This document shows, piece after piece, positions 12,576 to 26,499 of a DNA stretch of 64,000 bases. The translations under genes and the position numbers were made by a program. Numbering within the stretch: position 1 is the first letter of the stretch; the number at the start of each line of letters is the position of its first letter. The stretch is from Glandiceps talaboti. Lineage: Eukaryota; Hemichordata; Enteropneusta; Spengelidae. The stretch is from positions 15,073,796-15,137,795 of the forward strand of contig NC_135562.1 in NCBI RefSeq assembly GCF_964340395.1, read 5' to 3'. A model generated the notes under the pieces. The model did no database searches. It was not told the DNA's origin and saw only the letters and a list, made by a program, of their open reading frames with translations.

Positions 12576-15500
12576 CTCTTCCCCTCGAGCTCACTCCACG
12601 TGTACATTTAACGATACAAGAGTCGAAACATCATAAATAAAGTCAGTTCTCGTGTTTATCTTTTTACAACCTGAGGACAAAGAGTGAAGATGACGTAATG
12701 TAGGAAAACAACAACAAGGAGTCTCTTGTCTGAGTATTTAGTAAAAGTTACAGTTACATTCTAAAGAGCATTGCCTTTTAAAGATACAATCCCATGACAC
12801 CATGTGTCAAAGTAAACGAAAATGAACTGTGAAGTTCACGGTGACTTGTTACAAACAAGTTATTGTGAGCTGGTGCACATGATGATTGAATCTACTAAAA
12901 GACTTATCTTTTTACTTGAATGACCCACTCGAAGTATCAAAACGCATCACTAAACAAAAACTAACGTGTAGGTGTACAACACTATTTAATGATCGAAAAC
13001 GAGGCTGCGCATGAGCAGTTCGTTACTCTTAAAAACAATCAATGGCACATTGTTTGGATAAAATCTTGAAGAATGAACTTTTTAAAAATGTGTTCTTTCC
13101 TTGAAAAAAAAAAGTGAAAATGCTGTTTCTAGTCTGGTTTGCAAATACCGACTCGGAAACAAAATGGTGACAGTCACTTTACAAGGTTTATTTACATTGA
13201 ATTCAATGAATGTTAAAAGAAAATTGAAATTCAGTCATTTAGAAGTAATGTCGTCCAAATTTGAAGTTTATCATTCGTGAAACAAATCAACACTTGAGTC
13301 AGCCTCGTTTATTGCTTCACTTCAAACCGGAGGTACTGTGTTACAAGAGTACGTCAGTTCTTTCTTTCAACTATAGATAACCACGCCCAGTCGATCAGCA
13401 AAACAAACAAACTCCAGGGGCGGCGGTGATTCATCGACGGTATACAATTTCGCTACTACTAACAAACCCAGGCACAGAGGTCATAGCTCGTATGATTGTG
13501 TCTTCAAAGTTTGTAAACATCAAAACTTTGCCTGTGAATTGTGAAAAGTCTTGCAGATTGGACGTCAAACTACGATCGAGTATGTTAACCGGTTTGCTTT
13601 GGTCACAGACAGGTATGACGGAAAAAATCGAAAAATCGCATATTTTTTACTGAAAATGTGTACATTTTCAACATTTTTTGACACCAATCCAAGGGTAAAG
13701 ATTGATTCTAGAATCCGAGTCTAAAATTAAATGAAATTTGACAAAAAAGTTGTCGTGTGACGAGATTTTTCGTTTTTTGATTTAGGCGGGAAATCTTTTC
13801 TAACGAATATTTTTAAAGACAGACATACACGCTACAAACCTGTCTCAGCATCAGGTAACGCTCACGGAATTCTTTAAGTTTCGTTCAAATCTTTATCAAT
13901 TTGATTCCTCCAAACAATAACATTTCGATATTCGACCTAATACGTCTGGAAATAAAACTCCGCTGCGATCGTCTGCGATTCGGGCTTTTTTTTTGTAATC
14001 ATTTCTTACATCTGGTGGTGAAGAAATGAAAGAACATTCGCGTGAGCCCTAATAATAGTCATAAACATGATATTTTATAAAAATCACATTTCTAAAGAAC
14101 GAACTCCACCATCGTTATTACTTCATATTCCTGTAATTACAGTTCGCTTTTTCTTGGTATGCCAGTATTTCATTTCAAGCTTTAATATAAGATCGCTTTT
14201 ATCTGCTCTTTCATTTTTTTAAAGTCAAAATACAAACGCCTGGGGTAGTAATGTTTCAAGTTGGCTCTTTGACCAAGACTTCGTACTCGCAGTAATGGGT
14301 CTTACACCTGAGAAGAAAACATTTCCACCAAAAGTCATATCATTTTGAGTCAGGTCATTATTAGGACTCGCAAATCACATGAAATAGACAAGAAAGAGTT
14401 GAGTATAGGCAACACCGCACAATAAATATATATATATTTGAAGTCAATTTTTAACACTGGTGAGCATCCTTTTTTTCGGTATTTATATCCCTCGAATACG
14501 CCTGAGGAAAATTTGCCATCTGAGATTCAATTTCATGCTCACGCTCTTTGAAATATTCCATCTTGTCAATTTTCTGACTAATTTCCGAATCTCGAGTCTC
14601 AGTCGGAGTCGGCAACAAAAAATAAGAGTGAAAGTGAAATGTGGCGAATGCTGTCGACTTTAAACTGACTCATCGTTCGCTTCAACTTCGCGGGCGCAAA
14701 ACTTCGCTGACCCACTACACCTGGCCAGTGAAAACCTGGCATATGGAGTTCGACAAGATATAAAGTAATGCTTGTAAATACACTTGGACTGCAGACGTGA
14801 ATGATTCTTATCGAGTGTACATCGTGGGGAAATTAAATGACACATTTCAACACGTATTTATGGGCCTAATGAGTTTTGTTTACTGTCGAGTGCTCAGGGC
14901 ATAGCTCCGTACGCACCCGTGCGCCCAGTCTCATCAACACCAGAAAAGGTTAGAAAGGGTGGCCACCAAACCGATTTACTAGACTGCTCTGTCGGTACAC
15001 ACACGAATTACACAGCCATTAGTGTTGACGCGCTGTTACTCAAGCCAGGGGATAATTAATTCTACTTTGGCGGGCTCATAACCCCTCGAGAAATGAGTCT
15101 CTCCTCGTGGTCTTTTGTTTGTAAGTAATGTATGGTGATAGGTCGGGATATGGAGGTGGCCGACGGCAATCCTCGGCTAAAATAATGCCCGCATCATAAC
15201 GGTCCAGTGCGTCACTGTACGCAATACCGGTTTGACTTCTGTGTGTACCGGCCGTCTAAGACTATTTGCTTTGGTGATGTTCGCCGCACCGCTATTCATT
15301 CCATCGTTCTATTTGTTTAAGTCGCTTCCACCAGTTTTCCAAGTTGTAACAACTTTCCTTCTGCTGCCATGGCAACGGGAGGATGTAAATGAGAACTCGT
15401 GCGAGGGGTAAAAGTAATTGTTAACAATATATGCATAATTAGCGGTGTTGGTGTAGCATTGGGTGTCAGCAACTAGGGGTCTCGCTTTGGGCCTAGCACA

Positions 15501-16339
15501 ATGTTTGGTCTTTCGTGTTACAAACACCAGACATCTCTGAGTAAGACAGAATCGCCAACGTGGGGTTTCTTGATTTGTGTTAGTGTTTTGTTGTTGTTGC
15601 TTAGTTTAGTACTTCGCAAGACAAGTAGATAGTAGTTAGAGGTATCCCTTCAATTTAGTTTCAATGAGTTTATCAATCTAGTAGGCACACTGGTCTCGTA
15701 AGAGGCGTTGCAAAAAAACAGACACCGTTCCATATCTTTTTTTATAATGCCCTCTAACTTAATTATCTGACGTAGATTGCAAACCTTAACGAGGTACTGA
15801 TCTGCCTGGCTGCCAACATCCTCACCAAAATGCTAAAAGGATGTGATCACAAGTTGGTCGTGCGCACCTCCCCTTCGATTTGAATGAAAATGACACGGGC
15901 ATTAACATTTTCCTTGTCAACAGCCATATGTTAACACGAAAAAGATACTTCCAATGGAGGTTTAAGAATAGAAATTGCCTTTTGACTGTTTTTTCTCAAC
16001 GTCTCGATATGGCAATGGAATGAAACTGCAGTTAGGCCTCTGAAGACCATTTTTACCTCAAGGCAACTTGTTTAAAGATATATGTTGATGCCGCTGCATA
16101 GAGGAAAACACTGCTCTCCACTGTGGCTGCAAAAGATTTTCAAGTCGGTGGTGAAGATTTTTTTTCTTTTCTATCGGGTTGTTTGGAGGGGTCGTGAATG
16201 GGTGTATTGGTCCGTGTAATGGGGGTATTGTTTTGGTGTATTCTAGGGGTACTTTTTGGTTGAAACGTCCATCGTTCGGTCACAGTATGGACCTGCCCGC
16301 AGTATTATAAGTACACACGGCTTTCTGCTTCATTTCAAT
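12576..16339. other. Non-repetitive stretch; weak exon-like signal at 15093-15120
   Basis: From about 14650 to 15530 the DNA is richer in CG dinucleotides than its surroundings. At 15093 an ATG opens a 28-nt frame (MSLSSWSFV plus one base) that ends at a strong donor, gtaagtaat (15121). It leaves phase 1, unlike the other candidate first exons here but matching the acceptor phase of the 53563 exon. Such short signals are frequent by chance; I rate it below 0.2. Nothing else in this stretch supports a gene. Confidence 0.35.
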
Positions 16340-16990
16340 GAAGGCGGCTTCATTTAAAGCCGCTGCTAACATACAACCCCGAATTCATCAGCAGTTGCAC
16401 ATTAAGCTATCCGAGCCTCGAAGCAGTCAGAACTCCGTGTGTCCAGTCAGTCATTCCTTTATACCGTCTAGAACGCTGTAAGGCGGCAAAAAAACACAAA
16501 CGCTCTAAAGCGTCCAGGCATCCTACCCGAGGTGATACTTTTGAGAGAGAAAAAAAGTGCTATTCAGCTGTTTAAGTCTTTATTTTTTTCATTTCGTAGC
16601 TGTTCGCTGAGTAGCAACTCCGAGTCAGATGGAATTAGAGTCATTTTATAGGCCCGGTCTTTGATGTGCTTACACCTCTCTGCGTTAACCATTTTTATTC
16701 CATTTTTATTTTTTTGTACCGGTATCTCTCTCATGCGTTCCCATGTGCCTGATAACCCAGCATATTCATTGTTGTGGTTCTACTTCCAGTATTCCTGACC
16801 GACATTAATTCCTAATTGGCACGGACGGACGGAAGACGTAGACACCGAAGCGACGACGACGACGAAGAAGCCCTTCTGCGATTGACTCTGACCACGGTTA
16901 ACTGGGTCACAGTGTGAACTAGCGAAGGTGTGAAACAAACAGTGAACATTCCAGCAGCTTACTCGTCGAGTATACGTAAATATTGGTACG
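16340..16990 (+). promoter_or_regulatory. Possible promoter / 5' UTR region
   Basis: A locally GC- and CG-richer segment without long A/T runs lies directly before the mini-exon at 16991. It contains a GAC/CGA-rich stretch (about 16840-16875) and Inr-like tcagtcatt (about 16447). No clear TATA box is seen. The assignment is inference from composition and position only. Confidence 0.25.
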
Positions 16991-17026
16991 ATGTCGTTTC
17001 TTACGTTGGACTCCAACACTTGGCAG
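16991..17026 (+). CDS. Candidate short first coding exon (12 codons)
   Basis: ATG opens a 12-codon frame, MSFLTLDSNTWQ, which ends CAG exactly at a strong splice donor, GTAAGA. It ends in phase 0. The same frame is open for only 15 codons upstream before a TGA, so it would be a first coding exon, not an internal one. The DNA just upstream is GC-richer than the intronic background. The encoded peptide matches no family I recognise; its role would be an alternative N-terminus of a downstream + strand gene. Against this, ATG-to-donor mini-frames in phase 0 are expected about eight times per 64 kb by my rough estimate, so only the donor quality and composition raise this one above background. Confidence 0.3.
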
Positions 17027-20000
17027 GTAAGAATTCGTTCATTCAATTAAATTAATAGCTCTGTAATGAGCCTTTAGAGACGGAGAATAAAGGCGTTAAT
17101 AGACTCATCGTTTTTGATGAAAAACTTCCTCCTTATACATCGCCTCATTAACCCTCTCACCGAGTTAGGGAGAACAGTACAGACTCAGTCGGTGATGAGA
17201 TGTTCGGGGATAACCACATATTGTTGCTACGTCCTCACGGAAGTTGACCGACCGACCGGATGAAACCACGTAGTTAGAATCCCAAATCAACGCTGGATAT
17301 GTACGCTTCTCCAGTTAAAAAAAAAATATAGTCTAGTTTCCAACGCCTTGCCTCTATTTCAGTTCATTCTAATACTTAACATTATCGCCAGGGCATTTTA
17401 TACTGACATTTATACGATTCCGCCGTAAGGTTGCTTTTTGCATCTCGTGTACGCCAGGCATGAGCATACAAAATTCACAAGTTTACCCAATAACAAAACA
17501 TGGCGATCGTTATGTGTTAGCAACACCTTTCGGGTAGCATAGTCGCCAGGGGTGTACAAAGCCAACCGGGGCACAAATTCACAACTTTTAAACGCCCAGA
17601 GTCCAAAACGATAATATTCTCTTACTACAGGGAAATATCGTAACGTGGAGATCTAGAATTATATGTTATAGACTTCTGGTAAATCTGGCAGATTTGTTTT
17701 CAAACATAACACTTAACTTTCATTTTTCTGACCTGTAGTTTCACCTTAGAAGAATCAATAAGTCACTGTCAACTCCATATCAAATAGGGACACTCTTTTA
17801 ATTAAAAAGAACCCGGAAATTTAATTAGTTCTTTGTTAGAATGTTATTAAAACTGATAGTAATCAAATCAGTGCTAGTCCCTGTAATAAAAATGTGACCG
17901 AGACAAGAGCAGACGACCCTCTCGTTTTTTATAAATTTGTTGTAGGATTTTTGCGCCATTTTTTTGAGCGTGAGACCAATTATTTCCAACAGGTGAGCCC
18001 ACTGGTATAAGAGAATATAACATTTTCATAATTTTGACTGCCATCTTTTAAAACAAGTACTGTAGAACAATACGATCTCCGTTTACGGTTTTGCCTCGGG
18101 TGCGACTGAGATCGGTAGACCTAGAACTCTCATATCGCTAGCGTCGGCATTGTTCCATTTAAAGACCTTAGAACGCCATGTCTTGAACGAACCGTCTAAA
18201 AAAAGGCGACTCATTTTAAGTCCCGCTGTGTGGTTTAACCAAAGACAAAGGGGTTTCAGAGGTAAGTTCTGTTTCTTTGAAATGATGGATTACTAAAAAT
18301 ACGCGAATGTTAGACAACAACAACAACACCGTCATTTCTTTTTGCGCATGGATGTAGTATCGGTTGTCAAAAAGTGTTGAATCGAAATCCTACAACCGTT
18401 TTTGAAACGTTATGTATTGAAACCTATTAAAGTGTTTGTTGACTTTCAGTTTAGTGAAGAGGGGGGTTGAGCACCTAAATCCCGACTTTACAATTTACAT
18501 ACCTAATCATGGTTGTTTCTGTAAACTCGCCTTTTCGAACCCAGTGGTGGTTAGACTCTGTGCAAATATTCAAAACAAGACACATATTTACAGAGATATA
18601 AATTAGTAACCCATCGCTGAAGTAACTTCATACCTTTTGACACTAATGAAATTACAATGCTAATATCAAAACAATCCCCTCCCCACTTCAAACTACCCCC
18701 CCCCCACCCCACCAAAAAGCAGCCAATATATAATCACACCAAACGATTTGAAGCCTTGAATTTCAAAAAGAAACACCCATATATAACTTGTCATGAATGA
18801 CACAATTCAATTCATTGGTTTTTATTTTTTTATTTATTACATGTATTTTGTGTGACGTTATTTATTATTTCTTCATAGCTAAGTAATATAGCGGATGATT
18901 TTAAATCTTAAAGCGTATTTCAGCGACAATGCTGAGTAGAAGTGTATATATGGGAGGCAGCAGACAAACCTAAGCATTGACAGCTCTGAACGCAACGTGC
19001 GCAATCTTAATCAATCACTAACCATAAAGATAATCAAAGAGCTACATTAATACACATATTATCTCGGTTTATCATTCATTAGATTATCATTTGTCTTTTG
19101 TGTGAAACGTTTTCGCAGAAATATTTGCTGATATGACCAGATTTGTCTGTTTGGAAGTATAGATGTCTCGAAGTTGTATCGCTAAGTTAATGTGACAGGC
19201 ATGGCGTCTGTGTTCCTCTGTCATGCATACCCACTGTCTGCCATTAAAGGTGTTCCAATAACACGTAAACAATCACTGCCGAATTACGTCTCTATCGCAA
19301 AATTACAACCCTGCTAATTAGTCAAGATTGTATCTAAATGTTCACTCGTGGCACAGACAGTGCAGTGACTAGTGTGGGAGATAGCGGTTGAAAGACATTT
19401 GGAGGTGTGTTACGTGGATGCCATGCTTGTTACCCGGATGGTTGCTGTCTGCAAAGGGTACTCTATTGTCGTTCACGTCTGCAGGATAATGTCGCGGTGT
19501 TACATACACTTCTCCCCCTCTCTTGTTCGACACGATGCATCGTGCGTGATTCGAATTCTCCCAACCGTCAAAGATTGTCTAAACGTATACTGTACGCCAA
19601 TAACCGACCATATCGTGTCTCTTCTGTGGTCCATATATCTGGTGTGGTCACAAACACGACTTTAATGATTAAAATATGGTATCCACTATATCACTCTTTG
19701 TGTGTAAGGACTGATTAAAAGTCCTTTCCACCGAGACCATGTTCATTGTTAGAAAATAGTTTAATTTCAATCGCCAAGGTGAAGTAATTTTTATGTGATA
19801 AAATATGAATTACCCGTAATAAAATATGTTTTATTTGAATTGAGTACGCACTATAAAATTGATAGCCATGTCAAATAATCATGTAAGTAACAAGGTTTAG
19901 AAATTGTCAATTTCACCTTTCAGTCGATCTCGGCCCTCTTAACCTTTTCCAGGATGTAGCACTTTGCCGCGAAAACTACATTGAACACAAATTTTTACAC

Positions 20001-23000
20001 TTCTGTAAATTTCGGCGCGTTCTCATTTAATTTTGGATTCAATTCCAAGATATAAACCCAGATATTATATTCACATCAAAATTTTGGTTAAAAAGACAGC
20101 AGGTTTACAGAAATATTCAGAATTATTTTAGATTACAAATATATCTGACAGCTTGAATGAGTAAGCAAAAGTTATACGAATGAATCTCGGAATGGTAATT
20201 CATTCTCTTTCGTAGTAAATCAAATTTCAACAACACTTATTGTGTTAATATTTGGCGGTTTTTTTTCGTGATTTTTTATCGTTACTGAAAATTACTTTTG
20301 GTTCTGAATCTTATAAATAACCAAGAGTAGTATGATACGATCAAAATTTTATTTCGTAGTTTAAGAGAAATTCTACAAAAATAAGGATGAAGTCACGCTG
20401 AAATTGGTCTCAATATTCGCCCGGATGTGTCTGCTAGGAAAAGAGTTAAAAGCGTTCGATGGATAATATCTGTGTCATTATTTGAGCAAGAAGATCGTTA
20501 TGTTTTTCCAGGCTAATGACCAGCATATGGTTCTATATGTACATACGAGATACCAAACGATATGCCACATACATTGTTAAAAAGGTCAAAATATGGCACA
20601 ACATGTGATTCCGTAGAAAAGGAACGTTACTATGATCTGATTGTTTGGCGGTTTTCATTATCGTTCGGTCGTACATTGTTTTCTCGCATTGTGCGCATGC
20701 CCATCTTATATCTCCACAAATTATTGTTTATTTTTGTCAGTTATTCATAATGCAGACGTCATTCGCAATATGAAATTTAACAAAGATAAGATATAAAGTA
20801 ATCGTTCAACCAGACGTCAGGAAATCTGTACTCAAACAATCAAACTTCAGGTATAATTTTCACATGAAATTTTCTGAAATCCGAGTGGAGTCGTTGCACC
20901 ATCTTCATGTATTTGACTATCCTTAAAGCCATGGCGACATCAAACAACACATATATAAAGAGAGGGGATTTTGGCGCCTTAAACTGAACTAGTCAAAGTT
21001 TAAGAGTCATGCAACCCAAACTTGTAGGAATCCGAATGTTACGGACATTTTGGGTATAAACCTGGTGACCTTGAGACTGAAAAAGGTTGTAAACGAGAAT
21101 GCAGTGTCGAACGACTTGAGATGTCGGTTCACTAATATTTCAGCATTTTTATTCATTTTCGTGTGTTTAACACCATCGTTATCAGACACGTGTCAACGAA
21201 AAATACAGATAAGAATTCGTGAAACTATGTGTCAGTTTGATATTAAAAATAAAAAAATTCAAATCCTGCACAAAGATCATGACTTTTAATTTGAATGACG
21301 GTATATTCAAAAGAACCTAAACAAATTGTGACAAACAAAGTTCATTGACATGTTCATGATGTTGTCAAAAAAGGGCTTAGAGGCTTTCATACAATGCAAG
21401 AAGTCGGCAATATTTTATAAAAAGCAACATTTTTTGTCACAATATTTTCTGTTTTTAAGCGATTTGTATTGTAGAGATTTGTGAAGCTAAAATGTGTTTA
21501 AAATAACAACAAACACGATAACTTAAGTAGATATCTGTGGCGGGATTTTTTTAGTACTGAAAGGGATGCAATAAATTATATTGTAATGTAAGTAATTGTT
21601 CAAAAATATAACTTTTTTTCAAAAATATTATTGGCGGGAAGATATTAGGCACAGACGGATAACTATTGCTGCAATATTACATAAAAAGTTGAAACTTTGT
21701 AGAGATAAATTTAGCGGGAATTTTTGTAGAACTACCGGTTACAGCTGGTGATAGGTTGGCCTGGTAGGGTGAACTCAACCGTCAAGCCTTGACTAAGTCT
21801 TGCCGACAAACCAATCACCGCCTTAGGATGCAGATTTACAGAGTACTGAGGGTAAACAAGACGAATGACGGACCCACGAGGTCCTTAAAAAAAGATCCGA
21901 CACTAATCCTACCCAGTTCAGTATCGTCAAAATTAACCGCAAACATGCACTATAAATTCGCCAGGTTTCTGTCTCACGTCTCAGCTTCGTTTATTTGATG
22001 AGACTCGGCGTAGTCGGACTTATGATTCGGTAAAATTATAGAAAATTGAAGGCAAGATATATATCGTCTTTGGCGAAAAAGCATTCGGTAGACCACATGC
22101 GAAGCCGCCAAAGTGTACTCAATTTAGTTAAAATTTCCAGGCGAAACTTGTCACGTCGTGTGAATAATTTGCATTCCGCTTCTACTCCATGAAAAATGAA
22201 CAAATATTTCCATTTTAAAACACAAATTGTCTCAAATTTGGCGTCTTTGAATATAATATTTCTTGGGGATATTCGTTAAGTGTGCTTACAGCTTAAATGG
22301 AACGGCGGGTGACATAGAACTACAAATACACAGTTGTAATATTTTATCTGCTTTTTTTAACGTCGATTTAAAATACCGCCAAATCTAAGTCATGTGAGCG
22401 TTGATGTATATTTGATGAGTTGATCCTCAACGGTTATAACCATACTTATTAAAAATTTGTAATGCAAACAAAAATGTCAGCCATAAAACAAATTAAGAAT
22501 TAACTGTTAAATCATTTTTTCGTTTATCCTCAGAATGATACTAAACATCGCGCTTAATTTTCATCCATGACAAAAAGTCGAACGAACTTTACATTATCCT
22601 GATCACGATGGTTGCTTTTGTGATAGTGTACAGTTTGTTTATATCCTGCTGGTACTTAGAGGGTGATATTATGTATATCACCCTGCTTCTTAAAACTAAG
22701 AAAAACGATGGAGTACACTAAACGCTACAGAATCACATCCGAGTTCTGGAAAATATGCTGGGGTGTATTAGTAGGATACATTTGTCAAGGCAAATTTATG
22801 TGTCACTGTTTGGCCTTTCAAGGTGTTACATACACACCCACCCAGATTTGTTGTTTGTCTCACACAAAATACGGGCCAAGGATGGGGTTATTGTACCGAT
22901 AAAGAATGATTATTTTATACGGTCGTTTGCCTTTTGAACATTCCGGCCAATAAGTAGCAACATTAGCATCAAATGAATTCTAGGTTCTGACAATATCTTA

Positions 23001-23174
23001 CACTACTCTGCTAAGAGAAATTTCAGTTTTTTTGTTTTCAAATCTTCGTCGTGGGAGATATGACGAATATTTGCAACGGAATTGCTATTAAATTTGACCT
23101 CTTACGTACCATGGATTTCCCGCCAAATACTTTGCCGCCAAAATTATTATGAACAAACTCTTGTTTTTTTCTTG
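17027..23174. other. Long AT-rich stretch, no confident gene
   Basis: No coding block is supported. Points seen: a strong donor-like cagag|gtaagttctg at 18262 with no open coding frame before it (at most a 5' UTR exon end); a more mixed segment at 19360-19720 with two overlapping 97-103 residue frames that look like chance; GGCGGGA motifs at about 21541, 21632 and 21713; TTTCCCGCCAAA at 23116-23127; and one copy of the tcaaaattttggtt repeat family near 20090. Confidence 0.45.
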
Positions 23175-23480
23175 AGTAATTCTGCTCGCATAAAGTTCAT
23201 TTTAGACAGAACCGGAAGAAATTGTTGAAATGTATCAATTTTTATCAAAAACTTTAAGACCAAATTCTTGCCCTTCTTTTGTTTTTCTTACGTAATTGTG
23301 CAAGGATAAAATTCATTTTCGACAGGAACCACATAGAAATGGTTGCAATGTGTCAAATGTTATCATTTTTTCCCGCGCAAAACTTTTGACCAAATTCAAG
23401 GTCTGCACAGTATTACATAAACATCCTTTAGACAGGAACTGTTGAAATAGCCAGGTGTATCAATATTTGTCAACGGTTTT
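23175..23480. repeat. ~113-bp tandem repeat, three diverged copies
   Basis: The landmark series (gca-taaa-ttcatttt, gacag-aacc, gaaat-gttg-aatgt, tcaa-ttttatca, ctttt-gaccaaattc) recurs with the gacag landmark at about 23205, 23321 and 23431, a spacing of 110-116 bp. Divergence between copies is substantial, so the array is old. Confidence 0.75.
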
Positions 23481-23886
23481 GTTTTAGATAACAAATTAAA
23501 ACAATTTCGCATTAAAATTTGTCTCTAAATTTTAAAACACTTTAGTGAACGGGGTGGGCAGTAGTCCTACGTGATAGTACATTACTTTTCGAACTCAATT
23601 GTTATCGAGATCTTGTTTGTGAATGTATTTCTTGTCATGAAACAAAAAACCATCTTTACGACGTATGAAAAAGACCTTTTTGAGAGAAATGGGAAGCACC
23701 TGTCTGATGGGAAGTTTCCTGTGACTTTGGAAATGTAAAGAGAGACTGTATAATTTGATATTAATACACGGTGAATATTGGAACTTGTAGATAAAATGTC
23801 TGTCAACTGTCATCTATATGAATAGTTTCGAAAAAAATCACATCTTTCTTGTCAGGAGTGACGGTGTTAACTGCGAAAATGCGAAA

Positions 23887-24045
23887 ATGATCATACGTAA
23901 CCTTAGCAGTGACCCCATTTGTGATAACAACAGACCCGACATGCCCCCAAAAATGTATTCTGGCCGCGAGGGTGACCCGGGCGTCAGTGCGCCCAATTAT
24001 CAACCCCGCAAGTCACCGACCCCAAAGATCGAAAGCTATCGGGAT
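23887..24045 (+). CDS. Candidate coding exon ending in phase 0
   Basis: A GC-rich block stands out sharply from AT-rich flanks. From ATG 23887 it reads 53 codons and ends tatcgggat at donor GTAAGC (24046), phase 0; an in-frame stop follows 9 bases into the presumed intron. The product is hydrophilic, starting MIIRNLSSDP, with a proline/glycine/lysine-rich end (NYQPRKSPTPKIESYRD) and an SPT proline-directed phosphorylation motif. The start is uncertain: the frame is also open from ATG 23818, and ATG 23941 (MPPKMYSGRE) is the last possible start. A good acceptor, tctttcttgtcag, ends at 23855, so it could instead be an internal exon entered in phase 2 at 23856. A second donor-like site, gaag|gtatgtg, is at 24077. 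No family is recognised. I infer a disordered cytoplasmic N-terminal tail. Confidence 0.5.
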
Positions 24046-25631
24046 GTAAGCACTTAGCCGTACTGAAATATTGAAGGTATGTGACTATACAAACCATATA
24101 GGCAACATAACTCATATTAGAAGGGGTGTTAATATCGCATACGACCCCGAGCTCTTTTGCCTAAAATATCTCCTGCTTCAAAGGCATTGGGATGCGTCCA
24201 CATGTATAAGTAATGGCGTTCCCGCCTACAGCACAGTGGGAGAAGTTCCTTTAACTAACACCTTGGTATATAGATACATTCCTATAAGAGCCGACCAAAT
24301 GCTTGCATTAATTTTACCTCGGGAGCGAAAATCGTTCAAGTGCACCCCTTTTCTCTTATCTAGACGGTGTAGAGAGTTCTGGTTCGTTCCTTGTGACGTC
24401 ACAGCTCATTGAATGTATTAAAGTCTGCAAGATTATAAATTTACAATCCAAGCGCCGACATTAATCGCATACTATACGAAAATGTATTTTTTTTCCTTTA
24501 TGGAAATCTCATTAATCCGAAAATCACGTGTTTCACCATAGCAACTACTCTAAACGCATTAGCCACCTTTTTTCGCTAAAATGTTTCGTTTACTGGTTTC
24601 TTAAGACCAGATTCATCATGCCTTCTTGTCTAGGGGAAAAACTAGTGAAATTTGAAAAGATGCCGAAATTGTCTCTAATTGATTATCTCTACCAATACGT
24701 GATAATATTGTATCATGTTCACTGAGTTCTATTAAAATAAATTATGACTTTTTTAAAGCTCTCAATGAAATGTATCACGTCCTAAGATATATTTTGAAAA
24801 GGGGTGATCGATTTCACCGTGAATCAGAAATATACTCGCTCGAGTGATTAGAGGCTAGCGTTCTTCCATATGTTCATCAGTGGCCAATATATATCGATCA
24901 TGATAGACGATACCATAATCTAACACCCCCCCCCCCCCTCCTCCCCCGTACCATTGTAACTTTATCGGACTCCCTCTAACCATTTTTTTTTTACATTTTC
25001 TCTCGGTGTTAACAACTTTAGAGATTTTGAGAAAAACAGACTGAAATATGACATTTTTGGTTGAAATAGAGTATAACGTGTGAAATCGACACCGTTTTGT
25101 GTTCTGTAAATTATCTCCATTGACACTGCATTAAAGCTTTCTCACTAAATCCGACACACGTTTTAATAAAGCCAACCATATCGAATTTTCTCTTTTCTCT
25201 CCCTCTTTCTCTCATCACTTTTATTTTTTGGTATGTTCGGTTTGTTGATTTCGGCAAAAGTGGGTAAAGCTTTTTTCTGCTACTGAAAATTGCCCAGAGC
25301 TATCCGCTGCCGTGATTCCGAATTCTTACTCAAATAGACCCGGTCGTCCTAACAACAGAAAGAGACACTCGTAGCCGACGGGGGATTTCGTAGTGCATTA
25401 AAAACCATCCTCGGCGATCGCGGTAAACTTTGAAATTCTTCGCGGAAACCTTTGTATATGATTGGAATCTCAGCTGCCGCGTTCAAAGTCTTTGTACTCC
25501 AGCTTACACTCCAGTTACGCGGTACTCGCAAATGACAGACTTTCCGTTCTAATATTTATGTCGTTTCTTCCTGTTAAATAGGCCTACATAACAAAAGTTT
25601 CGTATAAAAAGCCGTTTAGTATTGTTTAGTA

Positions 25632-25633
<2 letters not shown>
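24046..25633. other. Stretch with CRE and C-run, no gene
   Basis: An unassigned 113-codon open frame (24071-24412, no ATG) directly follows the exon above; it is probably chance. A perfect TGACGTCA lies at 24394-24401. A run of about 15 C is at about 24926. Around 25290-25560 the DNA is GC-richer with minus-strand open frames but no splice support. Confidence 0.45.
24394..24401. promoter_or_regulatory. CRE palindrome TGACGTCA
   Basis: Perfect CREB/ATF consensus, 349 bp downstream of the end of the candidate exon at 23887-24045 and therefore in its presumed intron. Confidence 0.4.
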
Positions 25634-25721
<88 letters not shown>

Positions 25722-25740
25722 TCGGAATAGCCGAGTGAGC

Positions 25741-25828
<88 letters not shown>
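25634..25828. repeat. (AG)n followed by (ACAG)n
   Basis: About 43 AG dinucleotides (25634-25720), a 20-bp non-repeat bridge (ttcggaatagccgagtgagc), then about 22 ACAG copies (25741-25828) with one A-for-G change near 25756. Minus-strand frames of SLSL and CLSV are repeat translations. Confidence 0.97.
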
Positions 25829-25830
<2 letters not shown>

Positions 25831-26499
25831 ACGTAGTTGGCATTAACACTTATTCGAATGTAAGAACGCCTAGTGATGCATCAGGTATGACTTCATAATA
25901 TATACAATGAAATCCAAAATACCGTAGCTAGCTAGCCGTAACGCTCAGAACCTCTCAGGTCGATTGGTTAATTTACATATTATGATTATTTGCATAAAAT
26001 TGATACTTTAATGATCTATTTGAATAATTACTGTGCGAAAAGCAAATGTTGTGAAGGTCTTTTTGATGTGTGATAGAGATAACGGGGATTTTGCCTTGCA
26101 ACTATTTTGAGGACGCCCCAAGCTGCCGCGCATCTGTTAATTAAGTAAGCATCTTCTCACCATGAAGGACGAAGGCGAACTTTGACCTCCACAACCCCCA
26201 AAATGATAACGATGCAAAAAAAGAGATAAGAAGAGAATCCTAGCATGGCATCCATGAATAAGTTCAAAGGTCGTTCTTGTTCCTTCTGTGACTGTGTGTT
26301 CGTATGTTCACACTATTGCTCCACGTAGTATGTAGTGCTACTGTCATCTTCCCGCCTAACTTGTTAAGGGCACATTTTCTCTGTGTTCTTCTAATTAAAA
26401 AAACACAAACACATTTTTACCAGAAATTCATGTGCGACCACTTTGGCGCTAAGTGCGGGTCAAAATAACTCATATGCATTTTATGATGAAGCAAAAAAT
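25829..26499. other. AT-rich stretch; one end of a local duplication
   Basis: The segment at about 26133-26190 (ttaattaagtaagcatcttc, then a gaaggacgaagg tract) is repeated with about 80% identity at about 27024-27070. No gene is supported. Confidence 0.5.

Noticed and set aside
19372-19718. Two overlapping ~100-residue frames in a more GC-rich patch
   Set aside because: Two competing frames of similar quality in the same strand argue for chance from low stop density; no splice signals or recognised motif.
24071-24412. 113-residue frame directly after the 23887 exon
   Set aside because: No ATG start, lies in the presumed intron after two donor-like sites, no acceptor or family evidence.
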